The notes under the pieces were generated by a model. That model was given only the letters and a program-made list of their open reading frames with translations, was not told the origin of the DNA and ran no database searches. Position numbers and translations under genes: made by a program. A DNA stretch of 64,000 nucleotides from Acinetobacter tjernbergiae DSM 14971 = CIP 107465 (lineage in GTDB: Bacteria > Pseudomonadota > Gammaproteobacteria > Pseudomonadales > Moraxellaceae): the NCBI RefSeq assembly GCF_000374425.1, contig NZ_KB894359.1, positions 62,001 through 126,000 on the forward strand, read 5' to 3'. Below are positions 9,568 to 18,866 of the stretch, in pieces; the stretch's first letter is position 1; each line of letters begins with the position of its first letter.

Positions 9568-12174
9568 CTAGATATTTAACATAGTATTTATAGTTTCTAC
9601 TACATTCTTCGATTTTACTTTAGGCTGTAATACTTTGAGTGCTTGCTGTACCTGATCACGCTGTGGTTCAGCTAAAGTATACCAACGAGAAAGCACTTGT
9701 AATAAACGAGACCCTAAAATTGGATTTTTCTCATCTAGATAAGCTGCAAGCTCGATGAAATGATTGACACCAAAACTCCAAATATTGACTGGATTTGCTG
9801 CCAAACCACCACTCACGGCACGGATACGGTTTGGCGTACCCAAATCATAATCGGCATGCTTAGTCAGATACTCTATCGTTTCTGCTGTCGCATTTGGATT
9901 TGATGCTTGAATACTAAACCACTGATCTAACGACAAAGCTTCATCTTTAAAACGGTTATAGAAATCTTCCAAAGCTGCTTGTGCCTGCGGTGCAGCATTC
10001 CAAACCAATACACGTAATGCACCCAAACGTTCGGACATATTTCCCGTTTGCTGGTATTGCGTATAAGCCAAATCAAAGACAGACTCATCACCTTGACGTG
10101 CCAGCATATTCAGGGTGATATTCTTCAATGAACGCACACCCATCGCCAAAGAAAACTCTTTTTGCTGGTCTGGGTCTAAACTCAAATAAGTTTCTTTCCA
10201 GAATGAACCTAAGTCATGTGCTAAACGAGCAAGTACCGCTTCACGTTTTTCACGAATCAATTCAGGTTCATAATCTTGATCAATACGACTACCCAAATAA
10301 TTTTCACTTGGTACATCAAACAAACGTGATGCCAATAATGGATCTTTATTGACGAGTTCAGGCAAGGTATTTTTGATCGCCTGAATATAAGTATCCACTT
10401 TATGATCTTCTAAAAGAATACGTTCCAACAAAGTCTGCGTCGCTTGCCACTGGTTAAAACCATTGGTTTCATGCTGAATCAAGAAGGCAAGATCATCATT
10501 TGAATAATCAAACACCAAATTGACAGGTGCAGAAAAATTACGCAATAACGATGCCACGGGTTGCTCCGTCACGCCTGTAAATTCAATACTCGCTTGGTCT
10601 TGATCAAATAAGTACACACCGTCTCTAACCTCATTCACAAACAGATCAGTGCTGTGCAAGGTATATTGCTCACCAGTTTTGGCATTAAATAAGGCTAAAG
10701 CCACAGGAATTGGCACTGCTTTGAGGTCTGGATATTTTGCATGTGTTTTTAGACTTTGTTTGAAGCTTAAACGATAAGTCTGTGCAGCAGCATCATATTC
10801 ACCTTTCGCTTCTAACTTTGGCGTACCTGGTTGGTTATACCATGCAAGGAAGTTAGAGAGATCAACACCTGAACCTGCACTCAATGCAGCAACCCAGTCC
10901 TCAACTGTGACTGCTTGCCCATCATGACGTAGGAAGTATTCATCTGTGCCTTTACGGTATTTTTCTTTACCCAATAAAGTCGCCATCATGCGGTTAATTT
11001 CCGCACCTTTCTCATAAACAGTTGCTGTATAAAAGTTATTAATTTCAACAAAATGGTCTGGACGCGGCGGATGTGACAATGGACCTGCATCTTCAGGGAA
11101 TTGATGTGATTTTAGTACCGCCACATCATCAATCCGTTGTACAGCAGCAGACTGTAAATCTTCTGAGAAAGACTGATCACGGAACACGGTCAGACCTTCT
11201 TTTAAACAGAGTTGGAACCAGTCACGACAGGTAATACGGTTGCCTGTCCAGTTATGGAAATATTCATGTGCAATCACCGACTGTACCCGCATGATCGCAG
11301 CATCGGTGGTAAATTCTTCATCAGCCAGTACACAAGAGGTATTGAAGATATTTAAGCCTTTATTCTCCATCGCGCCCATATTGAATTGGCTGACTGCAAC
11401 AATCATATAATTGTCGAGATCATAAGGACGACCATAATGCTCCTCATCCCAACGCATCGAATGCTTTAAAGCTTCCATTGCAATGTGACATTTTGGAATA
11501 TCTTTTTCAATTGCATAAATTTCTAAAGCAACGTCACGCCCCTCAGAGGTGGTATAACGGTCTGTCAAAATAGCTAAATCACCAATGACACAGGCAAATA
11601 AATAACTTGGCTTTTTAGTCGGATCTTGCCAAATTGCAAAATGACGATCTGCACCGACTTCACCCGTTTCCAATAAATTGCCGTTGGCAAGTAAAACTGG
11701 ATATTTCTTATCTGCTTCAACCCGTGTTGTAAATACAGATAAAACATCTGGACGGTCTGGATAAAAAGTGATTTTACGGAAGCCTTCAGGTTCATTTTGG
11801 GTAACGAATAAATCACCAGCTTTATATAAACCTTCAAGTTGGGTATTTGATTCAGGATGGATAATTACCTGAGTTTGAACAATGACCTCATCTGGTGCAT
11901 CAGTGATCACCAATTGTTCACTATCTAACTGATATTGTGCTGCACTCAGAACTTGCCCATTCAGTTGAATCGACTTGAGTTCAAGATCACGACCTAAAAA
12001 TACCAATGCTCCTGTCGCTTGACGCTTCATGACCAGAGTTGAATCAACAAGCGTATGATCATCATAAACTTGGATATCTAAATGAATTGACTCAACTAGA
12101 AAGGATGGCTTTTGATAGTCTTTTAAATAAATGGTTTGGTCTGCTTGTACAGGCGGTTGCGCTGCAATATTCAT
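9568..12174 (-). CDS. pepN: Aminopeptidase N (M1 family zinc metallopeptidase)
   Basis: Cytoplasmic broad-specificity aminopeptidase that removes N-terminal residues from peptides during protein turnover. The 868-residue length matches proteobacterial PepN. The substrate-anchoring GAMEN motif is at 267-271, and the zinc site HEYFH at 303-307 is followed by WTGN and the third zinc ligand Glu326 in LKEGL. The N-terminal beta domain (about 1-190) and the long helical C-terminal domain (about 540-868) complete the usual layout. There is no signal peptide. It is monocistronic, with a terminator after the stop and a 326-base gap to the divergent small gene. Confidence 0.97.
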   Translation of the reverse strand: MNIAAQPPVQADQTIYLKDYQKPSFLVESIHLDIQVYDDHTLVDSTLVMKRQATGALVFLGRDLELKSIQLNGQVLSAAQYQLDSEQLVITDAPDEVIVQTQVIIHPESNTQLEGLYKAGDLFVTQNEPEGFRKITFYPDRPDVLSVFTTRVEADKKYPVLLANGNLLETGEVGADRHFAIWQDPTKKPSYLFACVIGDLAILTDRYTTSEGRDVALEIYAIEKDIPKCHIAMEALKHSMRWDEEHYGRPYDLDNYMIVAVSQFNMGAMENKGLNIFNTSCVLADEEFTTDAAIMRVQSVIAHEYFHNWTGNRITCRDWFQLCLKEGLTVFRDQSFSEDLQSAAVQRIDDVAVLKSHQFPEDAGPLSHPPRPDHFVEINNFYTATVYEKGAEINRMMATLLGKEKYRKGTDEYFLRHDGQAVTVEDWVAALSAGSGVDLSNFLAWYNQPGTPKLEAKGEYDAAAQTYRLSFKQSLKTHAKYPDLKAVPIPVALALFNAKTGEQYTLHSTDLFVNEVRDGVYLFDQDQASIEFTGVTEQPVASLLRNFSAPVNLVFDYSNDDLAFLIQHETNGFNQWQATQTLLERILLEDHKVDTYIQAIKNTLPELVNKDPLLASRLFDVPSENYLGSRIDQDYEPELIREKREAVLARLAHDLGSFWKETYLSLDPDQQKEFSLAMGVRSLKNITLNMLARQGDESVFDLAYTQYQQTGNMSERLGALRVLVWNAAPQAQAALEDFYNRFKDEALSLDQWFSIQASNPNATAETIEYLTKHADYDLGTPNRIRAVSGGLAANPVNIWSFGVNHFIELAAYLDEKNPILGSRLLQVLSRWYTLAEPQRDQVQQALKVLQPKVKSKNVVETINTMLNI

Positions 12175-12506
12175 CAGTATTCCTTATGTATCGTCATGTC
12201 GCTTAGATGGTCTTGATCAACTGATCATACGCCAACTTATAAAACCTGTCTTTAAACCTATAGATGAGTTTTAAGCGTTTTTATTGGGTTTACTCAAGCG
12301 ATTTTCAAATCTAATGGTGAAATTAAGTACTTACTTAGACAAACTTATAACACTATTTTCTATTTTTAAATAAACACTACAGAATTGACTACATTTTAGC
12401 GTTCAACTTACATTTTTTTCCTGTCTTTTACATTTTGTGCACGGTTATTGCTTAATTATATATGCCAATCTAGGTAGATAAAATAATACAAGCGAGGGTT
12501 ATGACA
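12175..12506. other. Divergent promoter region between pepN and the small gene
   Basis: About 330 bases without a gene. The sequence is AT-rich, and both flanking genes point outward, so both promoters should lie here. A direct repeat of TGATCA occurs around 12215-12232. No strong palindromic operator or RNA element was recognised. Confidence 0.4.
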
Positions 12507-12764
12507 ATGGAATTAAAAGCACACTTATATCGTTTAGAAAACATTAAAGCGATCCACGATCTTGCAAATGCAAGTGTCGATCATCATGTAATTGCTGTTT
12601 TTTTATCAGCTGAAGGAATTGAACTCACGACATTAGAAGTGACAAATATTGTAAATACTTACGATGCACTTGGAAAAGAAAAGTTACCAAGTAAAAAAGT
12701 ACAAGCACTAATTGCCGCAAAAAAAATCGGTCAGGAAGATGAAAACTTACCATGCCCTGTTTAA
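12507..12764 (+). CDS. Small conserved hypothetical protein
   Basis: An 85-residue soluble protein from the ATG at 12507; an in-frame ATG two codons upstream exists, but the GAGG ribosome-binding site at 12493-12496 is better spaced (about 10 bases) from the second ATG. The sequence is mostly alpha-helical by appearance, with no signal peptide, no membrane segment and a single cysteine at the end (LPCPV). I do not recognise a domain. The gene is followed immediately by a strong bidirectional terminator, so it is transcribed alone. The healthy start signal, terminator and codon use support it as a real gene. Confidence 0.75.
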   Translation: MELKAHLYRLENIKAIHDLANASVDHHVIAVFLSAEGIELTTLEVTNIVNTYDALGKEKLPSKKVQALIAAKKIGQEDENLPCPV

Positions 12765-12782
12765 TTATTAATCTCACAAATA

Positions 12783-12820
12783 AAAAAAACCTCAAGTCCG
12801 ACCAGAATTGAGGTTTTTTT
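12783..12820. terminator. Bidirectional terminator
   Basis: Thirteen-base arms (12783-12795 and 12808-12820), A-run on the left, T-run on the right and an 11-12-base loop. It serves the small gene (+) and the first DUF2147 gene (-), which converge here. Confidence 0.88.
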
Positions 12821-12836
12821 ATTCAAGCAACAATAA

Positions 12837-13310
12837 TTATGGCGTTGCGTTATCTGTTCTCAACCAAACAACTGTACGGCCTAAGGCTGAAATACCCATA
12901 TATCCACGCATACGTAAACGTTTGCCTTCACCACTTACAACTGCTTTACCTTTATAAACTTTACCACTTGTTGCTTCTAATACTCGACCATCAATATATG
13001 AATCTGGCTTATCAGGATCTTCTCTAAAACCTGATAAAATTTCTAAGCCAAGAATTGGCTTATTGGTATTTGGAGCTGGACACTTGGTACAGTTTGCAAG
13101 TGAAAAACCACGAGCATTAGGATAACGATAAACAATTTTCCCATGAAAGCGACCATCAGATCCTTTACGGATTTCAACAATCGAGAGTTGCTCACCTGTG
13201 CGTTCTTCAATACTTTTCCAATAACCTTCAATCGAAGCTGAGAAAGTCGTCATGCTTACAAAAGCAATAGAAAGTCCCATGATTCCTTTCATGAACATAT
13301 GATTTAGCAT
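12837..13310 (-). CDS. DUF2147 secreted protein, array copy 1
   Basis: A 157-residue DUF2147 protein with a signal peptide, probably periplasmic. The start at 13310 is chosen because it aligns exactly with the starts of the sister copies and follows a GGGG element; an ATG 12 codons upstream would add an unconserved tail. The mature part begins SIEGYWKSI and carries the shared features of the array: RTGEQLSIVEI, a CTKC pair (Cys-x-x-Cys), the YKGKA element and the near-invariant MRGYMGISALGRT close to the end. DUF2147 has no established biochemical function; the two conserved cysteines could form a disulfide. It is one of four consecutive copies on the same strand. Confidence 0.88.
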   Translation of the reverse strand: MLNHMFMKGIMGLSIAFVSMTTFSASIEGYWKSIEERTGEQLSIVEIRKGSDGRFHGKIVYRYPNARGFSLANCTKCPAPNTNKPILGLEILSGFREDPDKPDSYIDGRVLEATSGKVYKGKAVVSGEGKRLRMRGYMGISALGRTVVWLRTDNATP

Positions 13311-13518
13311 ATTAACCCCGTCTTTTAAAGAAACTAACCCATTCATCTTTATAGGTTTAATTATTGAAACTTATCATATTTCCAGATAAGTTTCACGCTA
13401 CCAATTAGTACTTTTGCTTAAAAAACAACTGATCCAACTGATATAATTCATGTAATGAATAACATTATTATAAAATAAATAAAAACGAATTCTTTGAACT
13501 GACATGTCAAAGTTTTAT

Positions 13519-13992
13519 TTAAGGGTTTGCATGATCTGTCCTTAACCAGACTACCGTTCGACCTAGTGCAGAAATCCCCATATAACCGCGCATCCGCAAA
13601 CGTTTACCATCACTTGTTACAAGCGCTTTACCTTTATAGACTCTACCACTTGTAGGTTCCATTATTTTACCATCAACATAAGCATCTGGATTCTCAGGAT
13701 TATCTTTAAGATTTGATAATATTTCTAAACCAAGAATAGGATGATTGGTATATGGTGCAGGACATTTAATACAATTTTCTAGTTTTATGCCATGTGAGTT
13801 GGAATAACGATAAACAATCTTACCGTGATAATAACCATCAGTGCCTTTTCTTATCTCGACAATCGAAAGTTGTTCACCCGTTCGATCATCAATACTTTTC
13901 CAATAACCTTCAATCGAAGTCGCATAACTACTAATACTTGTAAAAACCAGTACTATGCCAATTAAACCTTTTCTTAAAGAAGATTTATACAT
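13519..13992 (-). CDS. DUF2147 secreted protein, array copy 2
   Basis: A 157-residue protein, the closest relative of copy 1: they share SIEGYWKSI, EQLSIVEIRKG, CPAP, ILGLEILS and MRGYMGISALGRTVVWLRTD. The ATG at 13992 has an AGAGG ribosome-binding site 4-5 bases upstream and gives a standard signal peptide ending SSYA. An upstream in-frame start at 14025 lacks such a site. It is separated from copy 1 by about 210 bases and from copy 3 by about 195 bases, so separate promoters are likely. The high similarity to copy 1 suggests the most recent duplication in the array. Confidence 0.88.
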   Translation of the reverse strand: MYKSSLRKGLIGIVLVFTSISSYATSIEGYWKSIDDRTGEQLSIVEIRKGTDGYYHGKIVYRYSNSHGIKLENCIKCPAPYTNHPILGLEILSNLKDNPENPDAYVDGKIMEPTSGRVYKGKALVTSDGKRLRMRGYMGISALGRTVVWLRTDHANP

Positions 13993-14187
13993 AAAACCTC
14001 TAAGTGTACAAATTAGAATTAACAACCCATCTACACGAAAATCTTGTTATAAAATAAAAACGACACTTCTGATCACATATCAAATCAATCAAACTAATCT
14101 CGATGTACATTTATTCATTTCAATCACCAAAAATAATTGAAATGAAAAATCTAACATTGAATCAAAAGCATGCTTTATTTAATTTAA

Positions 14188-14664
14188 TTAAGGATTGGCA
14201 CTATCTGTTCTGATCCAAACTTGGGTACGACCTAAAGCAGAAATCCCCATATACCCACGCATACGCAATCGTTTACCATCCACGCTTAATTGTGCTTTGC
14301 CTTTATAGATATTGCCTGTTTTTGGCTCTAGTATTCGACCGTCAATATAGTGATTTGGATTTTTAGGATCTTCTTTTAAACCAGATGCAATTTGGAGACC
14401 TAAAATCGGTTTGTCCTTGTAAGGCTCTGGGCATTTGACACAATTGGTCAATACTGTGCCCCCGCCTAAGACGGGATAACGATATACAATTGTTCCTGTA
14501 TAGGTATTATCAGGTTTCTTTTTGATTTCTACGATGGAAAGTTGTTGACCCGTACGATCATCAATGCTTCTCCAAAATCCTTCTGGTGTGACCGCAAAAC
14601 TGGCCGTTGCAAATAAGGCTAAGGAGATACCTACGATTCCATTCATAAGTGAGTTTTTTTGCAT
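14188..14664 (-). CDS. DUF2147 secreted protein, array copy 3
   Basis: A 158-residue protein with a signal peptide ending ASFA. The ATG at 14664 has a GGGAG ribosome-binding site 6 bases upstream and aligns with copies 1 and 2. The mature chain keeps the CVKC pair, PILGLQI and MRGYMGISALGRT but has a changed loop after IVYRYP (with an extra Gly run), so it is more divergent than copies 1 and 2. It is probably periplasmic, function unknown. Confidence 0.87.
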   Translation of the reverse strand: MQKNSLMNGIVGISLALFATASFAVTPEGFWRSIDDRTGQQLSIVEIKKKPDNTYTGTIVYRYPVLGGGTVLTNCVKCPEPYKDKPILGLQIASGLKEDPKNPNHYIDGRILEPKTGNIYKGKAQLSVDGKRLRMRGYMGISALGRTQVWIRTDSANP

Positions 14665-14806
14665 AAAAGGCTCCCTAATGCAAAACAGATCCATCTTATA
14701 TACATTCTTATGCTAATGTTCTGGGACAGTCAACAAGACTATTGGATATTTAATTGCTTAAAATTAAATAAAATTCTAAGCAATTCACATATTACACTCC
14801 AAATGT

Positions 14807-15280
14807 TTATGGGTTCGCACTATCAGTTCTTATCCATACAGCGGTACGACCTAAGGCAGAAATCCCAACATAACCGCGCATATTTAAATACTTACCATCT
14901 GCATTTAATCGTGCCTTGCCTTTATATACTTTTCCTGTTTTGCTCTCGACAATAAGCCCATTAATAAAATTATTTGGTCGTTTAGGGTCTTCAACTAAAC
15001 CTGTCAACACTTCCAAGCCTAAACGTGCTTTTCCTGTGTAAGGCGGTGGGCAATTTACGCAATGTGTAACAACAACGCCATGTGCATTTGGATAGATATA
15101 AACAATCTTTCCTCGATAGGTATTATCTGGTGCTTTCCTGATTTCAATAATGGTCAGTTGTTCACCCGTTCGATCATCAATACTGCGCCAATACCCTTCA
15201 AGAGAACCTGCATATGAGAGAATACTTGTAAAACAAGCAATTAAACCGATGGTAAATTTTACCAATATTTGATTATTCAT
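14807..15280 (-). CDS. DUF2147 secreted protein, array copy 4
   Basis: A 157-residue protein with a signal peptide (start ATG at 15280 with an AAGG site just upstream) cut near LSYA. It has the CVNC pair and the C-terminal MRGYVGISALGRT motif, but lacks the arginine before MRG that the other copies share (YLNMRG instead of RLRMRG) and has RLGLEVL in place of ILGLEIL. It is the first gene of the array in transcription order and the most divergent with copy 3. Function is unknown, as for the rest of the family. Confidence 0.87.
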   Translation of the reverse strand: MNNQILVKFTIGLIACFTSILSYAGSLEGYWRSIDDRTGEQLTIIEIRKAPDNTYRGKIVYIYPNAHGVVVTHCVNCPPPYTGKARLGLEVLTGLVEDPKRPNNFINGLIVESKTGKVYKGKARLNADGKYLNMRGYVGISALGRTAVWIRTDSANP

Positions 15281-15508
15281 CCTTATCCCTTTCTACTTCT
15301 ACAAAACTAACTTAATAACATCTTTTAATAGGGACAAAAATTTACCATATTTTAAAAAATAGATCAGCTAACTCAATACGTTTTTATATAAAACACATTG
15401 AATTAACGATCACGATAAAATTACTTTTTCTATTTAGATAAACTTTACATCACTCCAACCACGAGCAATGTATAATTCTCTTTTTTAAAGGTCACAGGTT
15501 CAATATCA

Positions 15509-16669
15509 ATGGATTTACAGATTCTACAAAAACAGTTAGATGAAAGTAGCCATTGCCCTTTATGCCAAGCCTCTATGTACTGGATTGAAGCGGAACAATA
15601 CGCTCAAGAATTGCAGTTCCATGAATGCAGCCATTGCCAACATCGTGTCTTTAAAAGTGATAGTAGGCTGAATTGTCATTGTGCCCAATGTACCGCACAG
15701 CGTAAAAAACAAACCCAACAAACCATCTTACAAGAACAGCGTAAATACAAAATCAAAGATGAAGTAATTTATAGCCTGAATCAATTGAGTTTCATGCATA
15801 AATTATTCTTACTCAGTTTGTTAGATCGTTATGCCCGTGACGATGTTCAACATGATGAATTGATTCATTGGAAGAATATTAAATATCATGACTTTACACC
15901 CAATTATCTATTTCAAAATCAATTGGTTCAGGAACTTCTTAAACTTGGAATATTGAAACCACAGGATTCAAATATAGAAACAGAGCATTTTTACCTCAAT
16001 ATTCGACTCGATGGTTATTCTGATCCAAGCCTGTTTAGTGTGACTCAACAATTACGCCATTGGTTCTATGAAAATCTAAGTTCAGGCATTCCCTTCAAAA
16101 TGACAGATGAAGTCAAAGATGCATTGTATTTAGTACTGTATCAAGAAATCGTACAATTCATGCAATTTTACTGCCGAACTTGGGGCATTCAAATCGCAGG
16201 CAATCGCTCATTTCAAGCCTTTTGCTATCGTCTGATGGAACCTCTAGCTGTGGGGCAAATTTTCTATTTGATCCAAACTGCCTTGGAATATTTATATAAA
16301 CAGAAAGCCTTACAACCCAAAAATGATAAATTTATCAACACGAATTTACTCAAAAAAACCGTGGAACAGTATCGTGAACGTGCTTTAGCAGAACGCTGGG
16401 AAACCACGACCTTGCCACGTCCCTACACCATTCCATTTAGTAAAATGAGTGAAGTATTATTATTTAAATTTTTAGGTTATGACGAAAATATTTTTATTCA
16501 GCCCGTGTGGAAATCTTGGCGAAAAATAGAACCTCGTTTAAATTTTTATTCAGTGAAACGCTGTATGTATTGTGGTTCAAATGATTTAATCGTGGACTAT
16601 GACGCTAAAGATTATGTGTCTTTGATTTGTCGTCAATGTAAACATCAAGATCACTATTTTACACGTTAA
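15509..16669 (+). CDS. Hypothetical protein with zinc-ribbon cysteine clusters
   Basis: A 386-residue soluble protein. The N-terminus has CPLC (residues 17-20) and CSHC plus a CHCAQC cluster within the first 65 residues, and the C-terminus has CMYC and CRQC about 25 residues apart. These are spaced like two or three zinc ribbons. The middle (about 90-330) is helical with no recognised domain. Zinc ribbons at both ends suggest nucleic-acid or protein binding, but no catalytic motif was seen. It starts 228 bases from the DUF2147 array, which is divergent. ThiM begins 36 bases after its stop, so the two may be co-transcribed, though a functional link to thiamine is not evident. Confidence 0.72.
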   Translation: MDLQILQKQLDESSHCPLCQASMYWIEAEQYAQELQFHECSHCQHRVFKSDSRLNCHCAQCTAQRKKQTQQTILQEQRKYKIKDEVIYSLNQLSFMHKLFLLSLLDRYARDDVQHDELIHWKNIKYHDFTPNYLFQNQLVQELLKLGILKPQDSNIETEHFYLNIRLDGYSDPSLFSVTQQLRHWFYENLSSGIPFKMTDEVKDALYLVLYQEIVQFMQFYCRTWGIQIAGNRSFQAFCYRLMEPLAVGQIFYLIQTALEYLYKQKALQPKNDKFINTNLLKKTVEQYRERALAERWETTTLPRPYTIPFSKMSEVLLFKFLGYDENIFIQPVWKSWRKIEPRLNFYSVKRCMYCGSNDLIVDYDAKDYVSLICRQCKHQDHYFTR

Positions 16670-16705
16670 ATTCCTATTTTTAATCAATTTTAAAGGGCTG
16701 ATGTC

Positions 16706-17521
16706 ATGTCACAAAAACAACAACTGATTGATCAAGTGATAGATGCTTGGCAAGCTCTTCAACAACAAACCCCTTTGGTGCAATGTATCACCAATAGTGT
16801 CGCTAACAATTACGTCGCGAATATCTTACTTGCGGCAGGCGCATCGCCAGCAATGATCGACAATCCTTTTGAAGCCGAGGATTTCACCCGTATTAGTGCT
16901 GCTTTAAGCATCAATATTGGAACACCAACAACAGAACAAACTCAAGCGATGCTGATTTCAGCCAAAACGGCACAACAGCATCATGTTCCTTGGGTACTTG
17001 ACCCTGTAGGTTATGGCATGGTTTTAAAATGGCGCAGTGAAACTGTAGATCAGCTGCTAAAGTTTCAACCTAGTATTATTCGTGGTAACGCTTCTGAAAT
17101 CAGTACGCTGGCAGGTAGTCAAATTCAAACCAAAGGCGTCGATAGCACTCTAAATAGTCATGATGTTTATGCTCAAGCAAAAAGCTTATTACAACACTCT
17201 GAATGTATTGCTATTTCAGGCGAATCTGATTACATCATTTCAAAACAATTAGATATCGTCATTAAGGTGAATGGTGGTTGTCATTTACAACCCAAAATCA
17301 CCGCAACAGGATGTGCCCTAGGCGCTTTAACTGCGGCTTATCATGCTGTTACCAATCCAACGATTGCGGCGCTTGCTTCACACATTCATTTTGCGATTGC
17401 AGGCAAATTGGCTTATGAACATGCACAAACTGTTGGAAGCTTTAATGTCGCTTTTTTAGATTATATCCATATGCTCGATGATAATTTAATTCAGCAATAT
17501 GTAGATATTGAAATTTTATAA
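16706..17521 (+). CDS. thiM: Hydroxyethylthiazole kinase
   Basis: Phosphorylates 4-methyl-5-(2-hydroxyethyl)thiazole with ATP, salvaging the thiazole half of thiamine. The 271-residue length is normal. Recognisable elements are the N-terminal substrate region (ITNSVANNYVANILLAAGASPAM, from about residue 28), RGNASEI (126-132) and the ATGCALGA loop with the family cysteine, Cys203. No thiD or thiE gene accompanies it, and no TPP riboswitch was seen in the 36 bases upstream. It may depend on transcription from the preceding zinc-ribbon gene. It ends at a terminator hairpin shared with the convergent AraC gene. Confidence 0.95.
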   Translation: MSQKQQLIDQVIDAWQALQQQTPLVQCITNSVANNYVANILLAAGASPAMIDNPFEAEDFTRISAALSINIGTPTTEQTQAMLISAKTAQQHHVPWVLDPVGYGMVLKWRSETVDQLLKFQPSIIRGNASEISTLAGSQIQTKGVDSTLNSHDVYAQAKSLLQHSECIAISGESDYIISKQLDIVIKVNGGCHLQPKITATGCALGALTAAYHAVTNPTIAALASHIHFAIAGKLAYEHAQTVGSFNVAFLDYIHMLDDNLIQQYVDIEIL

Positions 17522-17525
17522 TTAA

Positions 17526-17547
17526 GCTCTGCCAATATAGGCAGAGC
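17526..17547. terminator. Terminator hairpin between thiM and the AraC gene
   Basis: Eight-base GC-rich stem (17526-17533 with 17540-17547), 6-base loop, between convergent stop codons. There is no long T-run on either side, so efficiency is uncertain. Confidence 0.65.
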
Positions 17548-17554
17548 CTAAAAG

Positions 17555-18406
17555 CTATTTCAGTAATAAATAAATGTCTGTGATCAAATCACATTCATCT
17601 ACATCATGAATAAAATTGTGGTAGTGAAAAAAGACGGGAAAATCCCCTACTTCACGCACTGATTGTGGTAACCAGTCCCGATATAGATAGTAAACACTGT
17701 CTTTAATATTATCGTGACTGCCCAAATGTCGAATCATGGCATAGTTGCCTTTGGGAAGAGTACCTGTGCTTACACCGTATGTATTTTCAGGTATATCCGC
17801 CGTGATTGTTCCAGCAATATCAAAACGGAATTCATCACTTAAAGTCTGTTCAGGGTCTGAATATGGAATACCATAGGTACGACTTTTTGCTATAGGAGAT
17901 AATCCCGTTTCTTTGCGCCACTGAATAAATTGTGCTGCCGTTTCAAATACACGTTCTGGTGCACCGTAATGAGAAATAAATGCAATTTTCTCTTCTGCTC
18001 TTTCTACAATACTAACGTTCATCATGATTTCTCTTGGAGGTAAAGAAAAAACAAACCTTTCATGCCAAGATGACCAATGCGGCTGTTCTCTAAAAGCACT
18101 TGGGGTTTGATCAAATGAACGTTTAAATGCGCGGCTAAATGCTTCTGGACTATCAAAACCAGACTGTAAAGCAATATCAATAATTTTGGTGTCTGTAGAA
18201 AATGCAAGTTGAAATGAGGCTCGTTTTAAACGACACAACTGAATAAACTTCATCAGATTCACACCTGTATTCGCTACAAAAATGCGATGGAAATGAAATT
18301 TAGATAGTGATGCAACTTGACTCAACGTATTCAGATCTAGCTCATCATCTAGATGCTGCTGGATGTACTCACATACACGTTGCAACTTCTGATCATATAG
18401 CGTCAT
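17555..18406 (-). CDS. AraC-family regulator with GyrI-like effector domain
   Basis: A 283-residue transcription factor. The N-terminal 110 residues are the AraC/XylS double helix-turn-helix (LDLNTLSQVASLSKFHFHRIF, then GFDSPEAFSRAFKRSFDQTPSAFR). The C-terminal 160 residues form a GyrI/SOUL-like small-molecule-binding domain (start near MMNVSIVERAEEKIAFISHYG). This layout is that of Rob/MarA-related multidrug-responsive regulators such as SoxS-like sensors with a BmrR-type domain. The target is not visible: neighbours are thiM (convergent) and the isomerase gene on the same strand 87 bases upstream. Confidence 0.9.
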   Translation of the reverse strand: MTLYDQKLQRVCEYIQQHLDDELDLNTLSQVASLSKFHFHRIFVANTGVNLMKFIQLCRLKRASFQLAFSTDTKIIDIALQSGFDSPEAFSRAFKRSFDQTPSAFREQPHWSSWHERFVFSLPPREIMMNVSIVERAEEKIAFISHYGAPERVFETAAQFIQWRKETGLSPIAKSRTYGIPYSDPEQTLSDEFRFDIAGTITADIPENTYGVSTGTLPKGNYAMIRHLGSHDNIKDSVYYLYRDWLPQSVREVGDFPVFFHYHNFIHDVDECDLITDIYLLLK

Positions 18407-18493
18407 ACATTTAACTCAATTCATTTGATAAAGGTTAATTTGCCAGATTCACAACATACAGACTTGATCAGAATTGCGCTTTTCCAATAAAAA

Positions 18494-18856
18494 TTAGACC
18501 GTTGCCTTAAAATAATTTTGTTTTGGTATGTCAATCATCTCAACACAAAGCTGTATTGGAAATTGAGGAACTGATTTGAAATATGTTTGTTGCTCCAGTT
18601 TACGGAGCAATGCTTCACCCAGTCCTTGCTTTTGTGCGTCGGTTCTTCCATCCAATAAATAGAGTTTAAGATGAAGATAGGCTTCTTGTGTCTGACCTAA
18701 CCCCACTAAGAAAACTTCATCTTTAAAAACACGAGACTTTATATCATTTACGCTAAACAGCTCAGTTTTAATCAACGCTGTATTTAGGTCTTTGAGCAAT
18801 TCTAGCGGATCTAACGCTGTTAAATTTGCTGAATAGTGAACAATCACATGAGGCAT
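18494..18856 (-). CDS. 5-carboxymethyl-2-hydroxymuconate delta-isomerase family protein
   Basis: A 120-residue tautomerase-superfamily enzyme. The start is placed at the ATG at 18856 because the second residue is then proline (MPHVIVHYS): in this superfamily the N-terminal Pro, exposed when Met is removed, is the catalytic base. This ATG also has an AGGG site 8 bases upstream, while an upstream in-frame start would bury the proline. Typical members isomerise 5-carboxymethyl-2-hydroxymuconate in homoprotocatechuate breakdown. No other genes of that pathway are present, so the substrate here may differ. It begins 10 bases after the helicase stop, so the two genes are probably co-transcribed. 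Confidence 0.85.
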   Translation of the reverse strand: MPHVIVHYSANLTALDPLELLKDLNTALIKTELFSVNDIKSRVFKDEVFLVGLGQTQEAYLHLKLYLLDGRTDAQKQGLGEALLRKLEQQTYFKSVPQFPIQLCVEMIDIPKQNYFKATV

Positions 18857-18866
18857 TTGATTCGCC

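Noticed and set aside
16670..16705. TPP riboswitch expected before thiM
   Set aside because: Only 36 bases separate thiM from the preceding gene, too short for the element, and no THI-box sequence was seen.
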